Shown piece by piece: positions 24,043 to 31,107 of a DNA stretch of 46,915 nt. The position numbers and the translations under genes were made by a program. The stretch lies in NCBI GenBank assembly GCA_965659845.1, contig CBFHXS010000009.1, positions 1 to 46,915 on the forward strand, read 5' to 3'. The notes beneath the pieces were generated by a model. It saw only the letters and a program-made list of their open reading frames with translations, was not told where the DNA came from and did no database searches. Numbering within the stretch: position 1 is the first letter of the stretch; every line of letters begins with the position of its first letter. This stretch comes from Brumimicrobium sp965659845 (GTDB lineage Bacteria; Bacteroidota; Bacteroidia; Flavobacteriales_D; Crocinitomicaceae).

Positions 24043-26148
24043 ATGAGAAATTTAATTTCGGTTGCTTTATTTATTGCATTCGTTTTCCCCCTCGCCAACT
24101 TGAGGAGTCAATCTGAAAACAAAGCACCTCTCGATTCAACAATCATTAAAAATGTTTCGGCTGCTTCAAAAGTAGAAGGCTTCAGCGTTTCGTGGTCACT
24201 TGATTATGAAAAATACCAAGATCTAAAAGATCAAAATTTCTCAATTTCCATAAAATACAATACAAAAATCGGTGCTAAGCGCCATGAAAAAGGTTATGAG
24301 GGGACGGATTGGCAAGTCATTGAAGGCATTGATCTAAGTGAAACATCATATTCAATAAATGCTCTAGTAGGGGATGAAAACTATGTCTATAAAGTAGGTC
24401 TATCCAGAAACGACCAGTCAATTTGGTCAGACAAGAAAAAAGTGAAAACTGAACGAGGCTGGGGAATATTTAAATTCTTAGTGCTAATAGGATCACTGGG
24501 AATGTTCATCTATGGGATGAAGGTTATGAGTGAAGGTCTTCAACAAGCTGCAGGTTCAAAGCTAAGAAACTTATTAGGTTCCATTACCTCTAATCGTGTA
24601 AAAGGAGTAATGACAGGTTTTGGAATCACCTCTATTGTGCAATCTTCTTCCGTAACCACAGTAATGACAGTATCTTTTGTCAATGCAGGTTTAATGACTT
24701 TAGTCCAGTCAGCAGGAGTCATGATGGGCGCTAATATCGGAACAACGATTACAGGATGGTTAATCAATATTTTTGGGTTCAAAGTCAGTATTGGTTCATT
24801 CGCGCTCGTATTTATTGCTATTGGTGCCCCCCTAATGTTCTTTGGTAAACAACAAATCAAAGCGTGGTCAGGAGCGATAATTGGATTTTCATTACTATTT
24901 ATGGGGCTTGGATTCTTAAAGGATGCTGTTCCTGAATTAGGACCGGATTCAGCATTAGTGAAGTTCTTTGTAGATTATAAGGATATACCTGTTATTAGTA
25001 CACTTTTATTCGTGTTACTAGGAACGATGGTTACGGTTATCGTTCAATCATCATCTGCCGCTATGGCTTTAACAATGACACTTGTTGCTGGTGGCATTGT
25101 GCCTTTCGAAGTTGCATCAGCAATGATACTTGGAGAAAATATAGGGACAACAATTACCGCTGAAATTGCATCTATGATTGGTAATGTGCACGCGAAACGT
25201 TCTGCCAGAATCCACTCAATGTTTAACATTATAGGGGTAACTTGGGCAGTTCTGCTCTTCCCTTTTATTCTTAGCGGAATAGAGTCTTTCATGTTGGCTA
25301 CTGGAAGTGGAAGCCCGTTTGATAATCCTTCAGAATACGCTAACACTGGACTAGCTATTTTCCATACGACTTTCAATTTATTGAATGTATTAATTCTTAT
25401 TTGGTTTGTACCTAATTTAGTACGGATTGCAGAAAGAACTGTAAAATCAAAAGGAGCACAAGACGAGGAATTTCACCTAGACTACATTGGATCAGGATAT
25501 ATGTCAACTCCTGATCTATCTATACTTGAGGCAAAAAAAGAAATCGCGAAATTTGGAGAATTAACAAGTCGCATGTCTAAATTCTCAAGAGATATTTTAT
25601 ACGAGAAAAACCCAAAAAAGCAGAAAAAACTTCACAAGCGGATTTCTAAATATGAAGAAATCACAGATCGAGTTGAGATAGAAGTAGCAAACTACCTGAA
25701 TAAAATTTCGGAAGGAGAGCTATCAGGAGATACGGCAATTCGCATAAGAGGAATGAATAGTATAGTGAACGATCTTGAACGAATTGGAGATATATTCTTT
25801 CAAATTTCTAAAACTCTCGAACGCAAATCAGAAGAAAAGATATGGTTTAACCCAGATCAACGCAATAACCTAGGCAATATGTTTGACCTAGTTGATCATG
25901 CGTTTGAGATAATGATTGCAAATCTACATGAAGATTCTAATAAAGTCTCCTTAGAACCAGCTAAAGAAATTGAAAATGAAATCAATCAGATGCGCGATGC
26001 ACTCAGAAAGGACTACTTAGATAATCTAAGAAAAAGTGATGAGTTACATCTAAGAGGAGGCCTCATTTACAATGATATTGTTGCATCTTTAGAAAAAGTA
26101 GGTGATCACATCATTAATGTTTCAGAAGGAGTTGTTGGTAAAGTATAG
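24043..26148 (+). CDS. Na/Pi cotransporter family protein with exported N-terminal domain and PhoU-like tail
   Basis: A 701-residue membrane protein of the NptA/type II Na+/phosphate symporter family. The ATG at 24043 gives a signal peptide (RNLISVALFIAFVFPLANLRSQ). Next comes a beta-rich region of about 110 residues (fibronectin-III-like by appearance). After it are two Na/Pi repeats with the paired signatures VQSSSVTTVM / GANIGTTITG and VQSSSAAMALT / GENIGTTITAE. The C-terminal part (from about residue 485) is helical and PhoU-like (RIRGMNSIVNDLERIGDIFF, ASLEKVGDHIINVSEG). It should import phosphate with sodium; the PhoU-like tail often regulates such transporters. A strong terminator follows. 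The exported N-terminal domain is unusual. Confidence 0.9.
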   Translation: MRNLISVALFIAFVFPLANLRSQSENKAPLDSTIIKNVSAASKVEGFSVSWSLDYEKYQDLKDQNFSISIKYNTKIGAKRHEKGYEGTDWQVIEGIDLSETSYSINALVGDENYVYKVGLSRNDQSIWSDKKKVKTERGWGIFKFLVLIGSLGMFIYGMKVMSEGLQQAAGSKLRNLLGSITSNRVKGVMTGFGITSIVQSSSVTTVMTVSFVNAGLMTLVQSAGVMMGANIGTTITGWLINIFGFKVSIGSFALVFIAIGAPLMFFGKQQIKAWSGAIIGFSLLFMGLGFLKDAVPELGPDSALVKFFVDYKDIPVISTLLFVLLGTMVTVIVQSSSAAMALTMTLVAGGIVPFEVASAMILGENIGTTITAEIASMIGNVHAKRSARIHSMFNIIGVTWAVLLFPFILSGIESFMLATGSGSPFDNPSEYANTGLAIFHTTFNLLNVLILIWFVPNLVRIAERTVKSKGAQDEEFHLDYIGSGYMSTPDLSILEAKKEIAKFGELTSRMSKFSRDILYEKNPKKQKKLHKRISKYEEITDRVEIEVANYLNKISEGELSGDTAIRIRGMNSIVNDLERIGDIFFQISKTLERKSEEKIWFNPDQRNNLGNMFDLVDHAFEIMIANLHEDSNKVSLEPAKEIENEINQMRDALRKDYLDNLRKSDELHLRGGLIYNDIVASLEKVGDHIINVSEGVVGKV

Positions 26149-26170
26149 AGCAATCAAATTCTAAAAAAAA

Positions 26171-26203
26171 AGCAGCAGAATATACGTTCTGCTGCTTTTT
26201 TTA
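26171..26203 (+). terminator. Rho-independent terminator after the Na/Pi cotransporter gene
   Basis: A perfect 10-bp stem (26171-26180 with 26187-26196), a 6-base loop, then a T-run. It lies 22 bases after the stop codon. Confidence 0.92.
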
Positions 26204-26261
26204 TGATCAAGATTGAATTCAAATATGTTTTCATATTCAATCAAACTGAATAATATTATTT

Positions 26262-26269
26262 TAGTTTTG
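26262..26269 (+). promoter_or_regulatory. -7 promoter box for the first MscS channel gene
   Basis: TAGTTTTG, an exact TAnnTTTG match, 16 bases before the ATG at 26286. Confidence 0.5.
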
Positions 26270-26285
26270 TTTAAAATATACTACT

Positions 26286-27395
26286 ATGGAGTTTTGGGAA
26301 ACAGAATATTACGGAAACACACTACTTGAATACTGCATTTCTTTAGGAATCATTTTAGGTGCGATAATTGCTGCTAAATTGTTGTATTGGCTTTCAAAGA
26401 ATGTCATTAAAAAAATGACCGCTCGAACTAAAACTAACCTTGACGACATAATTGTCGATAAAGTTGAAGAACCGGTCGTTTTTGGGTTAGTGTTATGGGC
26501 AGCCTGGTATGGATTGAGCCTACTCAATTATCCTGTATCTGAACTCTCGACTGAAGATCTTCAAAACGGAATTGAAATACCTTATTCTCACACAAGACAA
26601 TTTGTAAATCACTTATTCAACTTTCTATTAGTAATCAATCTTACATGGTTAATCGCTCGACTTGTTGATGCGTTAATCGAAGAATATATTGTACCCCTTA
26701 CTGAAAAAACAGAGTCAGACCTTGACGATCAATTACTCCCAATTTTTCGAAAGGGTTTAAAAATCATTGTTTGGGTTATGGGAATCGTTGTTGGCTTGAA
26801 TAACGCAGGATATGATGTTGGAGCAGTAATCGCCGGTCTTGGTATTGGTGGTTTGGCATTTGCCTTGGCAGCACAAGATACGGTGAAAAATTTCTTTGGA
26901 GGAATAATGATATTTGCAGACAAACCATTTAAAATTGGTGAGCGTATACAAATTGGCGATATTGACGGGTTTGTTTCAGAAATTGGAATTCGAAGTACTC
27001 GTATTAAAACCCTCGCCGGAAGAATTGTTACTATTCCCAACTCTATGTTTTCTGGGGACGCCATTGAAAACGTTGATATGGAGCCTACGCGTAAAATCGT
27101 TCTTAATCTTGGATTAACCTACGAAACGACCGCTGAACAAATAGAACAAGGAATGCAAATATTAAAGGATATATCCGCTTCACATAAAGATAAAATTGAA
27201 GAAAACGTTCTTGTAAGTTTCAATTCTTTTGGAGATTTCTCCTTGGGAATTCTATTTATCTATTACATAAGAAAAGAAGCCGATATTTTGGATACTCAAA
27301 CAGCCATGAATCTGAATATACTCAAGAAATTCAACGCTGCTGGACTAGATATGGCGTTCCCAACTCAAACAGTATATCATCAAGCAATGAAATAA
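26286..27395 (+). CDS. Mechanosensitive ion channel of the MscS family
   Basis: A 369-residue inner-membrane protein with about four hydrophobic segments. The pore helix region reads GAVIAGLGIGGLAFALAAQDTVKNFFGG (quoted here over its span of about residues 178-205 only in part: GLGIGGLAFALAAQDT). The MscS beta-domain follows (PFKIGERIQIGDIDGFVSEIG, then TRIKTLAGRIVTIPNSMF). Members open under membrane tension to release solutes during hypo-osmotic shock. It has its own -7 box and lies between a terminator and the two-component operon. A second MscS homologue lies at 33178. Family call is secure. Confidence 0.94.
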   Translation: MEFWETEYYGNTLLEYCISLGIILGAIIAAKLLYWLSKNVIKKMTARTKTNLDDIIVDKVEEPVVFGLVLWAAWYGLSLLNYPVSELSTEDLQNGIEIPYSHTRQFVNHLFNFLLVINLTWLIARLVDALIEEYIVPLTEKTESDLDDQLLPIFRKGLKIIVWVMGIVVGLNNAGYDVGAVIAGLGIGGLAFALAAQDTVKNFFGGIMIFADKPFKIGERIQIGDIDGFVSEIGIRSTRIKTLAGRIVTIPNSMFSGDAIENVDMEPTRKIVLNLGLTYETTAEQIEQGMQILKDISASHKDKIEENVLVSFNSFGDFSLGILFIYYIRKEADILDTQTAMNLNILKKFNAAGLDMAFPTQTVYHQAMK

Positions 27396-27403
27396 GTCTC
27401 TCG

Positions 27404-27451
27404 GTTAATACTGAATTAACATTGCTGTTTCTTTCTTAACTATATATTAAG
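27404..27451. promoter_or_regulatory. Two TTAAC-type inverted repeats upstream of the two-component genes
   Basis: GTTAAT-N5-ATTAAC at 27404-27420 and CTTAA-N7-TTAAG at 27435-27451. Both lie just upstream of the -7 box at 27484. The first contains TTAACAT when read through 27416-27422, the same heptamer found upstream of the Na/Pi cotransporter gene. This is a candidate autoregulatory operator. Confidence 0.35.
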
Positions 27452-27483
27452 ACTCGGTTTAAAATAAGGCTAGGTCGAGAGTC

Positions 27484-27491
27484 TATCTTTG
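27484..27491 (+). promoter_or_regulatory. -7 promoter box for the two-component operon
   Basis: TATCTTTG, an exact TAnnTTTG match, 22 bases before the GTG start at 27514. Confidence 0.5.
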
Positions 27492-27513
27492 TCGCAAACC
27501 AATTAGAGTTAAC

Positions 27514-28188
27514 GTGAAAGAAACAATTTTACTTATAGATGATGACCCGGACATTGTACAAATGATTTCGTATAACCTTAAGAAAGAAGGTTACGATGTA
27601 CATTCTGCTCCGGATGGAGAAGAAGGTTTAAAGTTGGTCACAAACGTAAAATCCGACCTAGTTCTACTGGATGTAATGATGCCGAAAATGGACGGCATGG
27701 AAGTCTGTGAAACTATTCGGGAAAACAAATCTATTGAACAACCAATCATTGCTTTTCTAACTTCGAGAAATGAAGACTATTCTCAAATTGCAGGATTTAA
27801 AGCAGGGGGCGATGACTACATTAGTAAACCTATAAGACCTAAAGTATTATTGAGTAAAATAGAGGCTCTATTAAGGAGAAAACACATTGCAAATGTTCTT
27901 GAATCGAGCAGTAATGGCAATGTTGTTCTCGATCGAGAACGGTTCTTACTTTTGCTTCACGGGAAAGAAATACAGCTGCCAAAAAAAGAATTTGAATTAT
28001 TAGAATTACTGCTATCTAAGCCAGGAAAAGTATTCCCACGTGACCAAATCTTATCGAAAGTTTGGGGAGACGATACAATAGTAGGAGAGAGAACTATAGA
28101 TGTTCATATCAGAAAATTACGAGAAAAGATTGGAGATGCTTACATTCGCACAATAAAAGGTGTTGGTTACACCTATAATGAAGTGTGA
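27514..28188 (+). CDS. OmpR/PhoB-type response regulator
   Basis: A 224-residue transcription factor with a GTG start; no ATG is available before the receiver domain begins. The receiver domain has the acidic pocket at residues 9-11 (LLIDDDPDI), phosphoacceptor D53 (LVLLDVMMPKMDG), a Thr in AFLTSRNE and Lys in YISKPIRP. The C-terminal winged-helix DNA-binding domain (about 125-224) ends with ERTIDVHIRKLREKIG and IRTIKGVGYTY, the OmpR/PhoB signature. Its stop overlaps the GTG start of the kinase gene by 4 bases, so the two are translated together. The phosphate link is suggested only by the neighbouring Na/Pi transporter and shared upstream repeats. Confidence 0.94.
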   Translation: MKETILLIDDDPDIVQMISYNLKKEGYDVHSAPDGEEGLKLVTNVKSDLVLLDVMMPKMDGMEVCETIRENKSIEQPIIAFLTSRNEDYSQIAGFKAGGDDYISKPIRPKVLLSKIEALLRRKHIANVLESSSNGNVVLDRERFLLLLHGKEIQLPKKEFELLELLLSKPGKVFPRDQILSKVWGDDTIVGERTIDVHIRKLREKIGDAYIRTIKGVGYTYNEV

Positions 28189-29219
28189 AAAGTAAAAAGC
28201 CATTACATATAATTCTTTCAGGTAGTCTTATTTTAGGACTTCTTGTGTTCGTTATTCTTTTTATTCTCTATGAATTTATTGAAATTCAGGTGCATTTACT
28301 CTGGATTTTACCACTTGCCTTGATGGTGCTTTCGTTCCTTATATTCTTCTTTTTTGTAGAGCGTTTCATACATGATAAAATGAAGTTAATCTACCGTGTA
28401 ATTAGAAAAGGAAATGAAATTGATCAAAATCGCCCATCAATTTCAATGACGGAGGATATCATGAGTGCCGCAGTTCAAGACACAGAGTCATGGGCAAAAG
28501 AAAGACAACTTGAAATCACCAAACTCAAAGAGCAAGCGCAGTTTCGAAGAGATTTCCTGGGGAATTTAGCACATGAACTTAAAACGCCTGTATTTAGTAT
28601 CCAGGGGTATATCTTGACGCTTCTAGAAGGGGGGCTAGAAGACGAGAATGTTAATCGAAAGTTTTTAGAAAGAGCCTCTTTTGCAACTGAAAGAATGACT
28701 GCTATTCTGGAAGATCTTGATGAAATTACAAAAATGGAGGTTAATCGCTATGAATTAAACCTAAGCCGATTCGATCTTGTAAAATTAACCAAAGATATCA
28801 TCGAGAGTGCTGAAGAACATAGGCCTGAAAAAAAGGTAAATGTTCAAATTCAAAAGAACTACGACCCTATATACGTAATGGCAGACAAAGGTAAAATTAG
28901 TCAAGTTTTGACCAACCTAATTCTAAATTCGATAAACTATGGGAAAGATGAGGGTAATACTGTAATCCGTTTTTATCCAATGGACAAGGTTATTATGACA
29001 GAGGTTTCAGATGATGGCCCTGGAATCAACGAAAAAGATTTACCTCGCTTATTTGAAAGGTTCTATAGAGTGGAACAAAGTAGAAATAGAAACGAAGGTG
29101 GCTCTGGACTTGGACTTGCGATCTGCAAACATATTATAGAATCTCATCGACAAACAATTAACGTTAGAAGTACCGTAGATGTTGGCAGTACATTTACCTT
29201 TTCTCTACCTAAAGGTTAA
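28185..29219 (+). CDS. Sensor histidine kinase, PhoR-like without PAS domain
   Basis: A 344-residue membrane histidine kinase, GTG start overlapping the response regulator stop. Two transmembrane helices (about residues 7-30 and 39-60) have almost no periplasmic loop between them, so it probably senses within the membrane or via a partner. The HisKA H-box has H130 (FLGNLAHELKTPVFSI). The HATPase domain shows the N-box (LTNLILNSINYG), G1 (VSDDGPGI), F-box (LFERFYRVEQ) and G2 (GGSGLGLAICKHI). No PAS or clear HAMP domain is seen. It phosphorylates the regulator encoded just upstream. The layout resembles PhoR-like kinases; the signal is not known. Confidence 0.93.
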   Translation: MKSKKPLHIILSGSLILGLLVFVILFILYEFIEIQVHLLWILPLALMVLSFLIFFFFVERFIHDKMKLIYRVIRKGNEIDQNRPSISMTEDIMSAAVQDTESWAKERQLEITKLKEQAQFRRDFLGNLAHELKTPVFSIQGYILTLLEGGLEDENVNRKFLERASFATERMTAILEDLDEITKMEVNRYELNLSRFDLVKLTKDIIESAEEHRPEKKVNVQIQKNYDPIYVMADKGKISQVLTNLILNSINYGKDEGNTVIRFYPMDKVIMTEVSDDGPGINEKDLPRLFERFYRVEQSRNRNEGGSGLGLAICKHIIESHRQTINVRSTVDVGSTFTFSLPKG

Positions 29220-29245
29220 AATCTCTTAAATCAAATCGCATTCGT

Positions 29246-29253
29246 TAATTTTG
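29246..29253 (+). promoter_or_regulatory. -7 promoter box for the acyltransferase gene
   Basis: TAATTTTG, an exact TAnnTTTG match, 25 bases before the ATG at 29279. Confidence 0.45.
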
Positions 29254-29278
29254 GTTATCTTGACTTCAAAAGTATCAA

Positions 29279-30598
29279 ATGCTCTATCGCATACTTAAAT
29301 TTATTATAGGAGTCGGAATACGACTTTACTACAGTGAAATTCGTATCAACAACAAAAAGTACCTGAAAAGCTCAGGTAAACCTATGATCGTTGTTGCGAA
29401 TCACCCTAACACTTTGATGGATGCTTGGGTGATTGGAATGGCATGCAATCAACCAATCTATTACATGGCGAAGGCCACTCTATTTGATTCCTCTTTCAAG
29501 TTGAAATTATTGCGCAGTCTTAATATGATTCCTATCAATAGAAAAGGAGAAGGGAAAATCAAAGGTGTCGATAATGAAGATTCGCTTAGTGAATGTTACA
29601 AAGTACTTGCGAAAGGCAAAACTCTGGTAATTTTCCCAGAAGGCACGAGTTATAAGGAGCGAATACTCAGAAAGCTTAAAACAGGAACTGCAAGAATTGC
29701 GTTAGAAACAGAAAAAAGAAACAACTGGAATCTTGATCTCCAAATTGTCGCTGTTGGCTTGAATTACTCCCAACAGGAACGCTTCAGAAGTGATATACTC
29801 ATCGATATAGACAAACCAAGAAGTGTTCTTGAATACAAAGAAGAGTATGAGCGCAAGCCACGCGAGGCCTCTCAACGTCTTACCTCATCGATTCGAAAAA
29901 GATTAGAAAATGTATTAGTTACGGTTGAATCTCAAGATGAAGAGTTACTAGTAGAACAGATCTACAAAGTGATGAACACCAAATATGTGGGCAGTGAAAA
30001 GGGAGTGAATAAGGAGGTGAAAGAAATGAAAGAGATTACAAGAAGATTGGATGAGATCAAGATATTACAGCCATGGCTTCTCGAAGAAATCAAAACAAAG
30101 ATCAAATCTATCAACTGGAAGCTCGACAAGATGCACATCCGAACAGATTTTTTAGATAAAAGATTTCGTTCTTCAGCTTTCTTCAGACAAATGATGATCT
30201 CTGTTCTATTTGTGCTTATTGCTTTACCAATGGCGATATTCGGAGTGATTCATAACCTTTTCCAATATTTATTCGCGGATTGGTTGGTTCCAAAAATTTC
30301 GACTGATATTGAGTATTTTGCCCCTTTAGCGATTCTCGTAGGAATTGTGCTCTACCCTGTTATTTATGCAGGTTTTGCCATTGGAGCATATTACGTTTTA
30401 GACCTTAACTGGTATACATTACTCATATATATTCTGCTGATGCCTCTTTCTGGTTTATTTACATATTGGTTTGCCAAATATTTGAAGAATGTAAGCTATC
30501 AATGGCAGTACATGTTGCTTTTAGTAGATCGCAAGCAGACATTGCAAGAGTTGCAACAAGAAAAGAAGCGATTGAAAACTCTTGTTTTTGATACGTAG
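29279..30598 (+). CDS. PlsC-like lysophospholipid acyltransferase with C-terminal membrane domain
   Basis: A 439-residue protein. The acyltransferase domain has the catalytic motif at H42 (VVANHPNTLMDAW), the block near MIPINRKGEGK, and the acceptor motif FPEGTS (about residues 119-124). The usual motif is H-x4-D; here the spacing to D48 is H-x5-D, as I recall for an NHPN-type branch in Bacteroidota. Residues 200-300 look like a helical linker. The C-terminus has about three to four membrane helices (SVLFVLIALPMAIFGVI, LAILVGIVLYPVIYAGFA, LLIYILLMPLSGLF). It probably acylates lysophosphatidic acid or another lipid at the inner membrane; the substrate is not certain. It stands alone with its own promoter. 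Confidence 0.86.
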   Translation: MLYRILKFIIGVGIRLYYSEIRINNKKYLKSSGKPMIVVANHPNTLMDAWVIGMACNQPIYYMAKATLFDSSFKLKLLRSLNMIPINRKGEGKIKGVDNEDSLSECYKVLAKGKTLVIFPEGTSYKERILRKLKTGTARIALETEKRNNWNLDLQIVAVGLNYSQQERFRSDILIDIDKPRSVLEYKEEYERKPREASQRLTSSIRKRLENVLVTVESQDEELLVEQIYKVMNTKYVGSEKGVNKEVKEMKEITRRLDEIKILQPWLLEEIKTKIKSINWKLDKMHIRTDFLDKRFRSSAFFRQMMISVLFVLIALPMAIFGVIHNLFQYLFADWLVPKISTDIEYFAPLAILVGIVLYPVIYAGFAIGAYYVLDLNWYTLLIYILLMPLSGLFTYWFAKYLKNVSYQWQYMLLLVDRKQTLQELQQEKKRLKTLVFDT

Positions 30599-30649
30599 TT
30601 TTTTCTAAAAATGGCTCAAAACATTTCTAGAGAGGGACGAATAAAACTG

Positions 30650-30657
30650 TATTTTTG
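30650..30657 (+). promoter_or_regulatory. -7 promoter box for the lipoprotein-dnaG operon
   Basis: TATTTTTG, an exact TAnnTTTG match, 30 bases before the ATG at 30688. Confidence 0.5.
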
Positions 30658-30687
30658 TAAAACAACAAACCCAAAAAGTTTATCGAA

Positions 30688-31107
30688 ATGAGATACATTA
30701 TTTTTCCTTTACTGTTAGCTCTAATTTTCGCTTGTTCAGAGGAGAGTAAGAAGGTAGAAAAAGATGATACTCAAATAGTAGAACAAGAGAGACCATTAAC
30801 TTCTATTGATCGCAATGGGAAATTCACCGAATGGTATCCTGGTCATAAACAGATAAAAATGGAAGGCCGCAAAGATGAAGAAGGTCGTCGTCAAGGAATT
30901 TGGAAATTATATACTCAAGATGGTATTGAACTTTCGATCACAGTGTATACTGATGGACTAAAAGATGGCCACATAATAGTTCGTTATCCTACTGGTATTG
31001 TTAGGTACTCTGGACAGTATTCAATGGATGAACGTATTGGTGATTGGAAATTTTATGATGAATCTGGACAATTAGTCAAAACTGAAAACTTTGATAAAGT
31101 AAAATAA
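30688..31107 (+). CDS. Lipoprotein with MORN-type repeats
   Basis: A 139-residue lipoprotein. The signal ends in the lipobox IFAC, Cys about residue 16, followed by a charged linker. The rest shows three to four MORN-variant (YwqK-like) repeats: FTEWYPGHKQIKMEG, RQGIWKLYTQDG, KDGHIIVRYPTGIVRYSG and IGDWKFYDESGQLV. Such repeats form a beta-meander and are common in Bacteroidota envelope proteins, usually of unknown role. The stop overlaps the dnaG start by one base (TAATG), so it is translated together with primase, although there is no obvious functional link. Confidence 0.85.
   Translation: MRYIIFPLLLALIFACSEESKKVEKDDTQIVEQERPLTSIDRNGKFTEWYPGHKQIKMEGRKDEEGRRQGIWKLYTQDGIELSITVYTDGLKDGHIIVRYPTGIVRYSGQYSMDERIGDWKFYDESGQLVKTENFDKVK

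Noticed and set aside
24540..24860. Open frame of 106 codons on the minus strand
   Set aside because: It is antisense to the Na/Pi repeats; long antisense frames are common opposite hydrophobic coding sequence.
26729..27064. Open frame of 111 codons on the minus strand
   Set aside because: It lies entirely inside the mechanosensitive channel gene on the plus strand and has no independent family signature.
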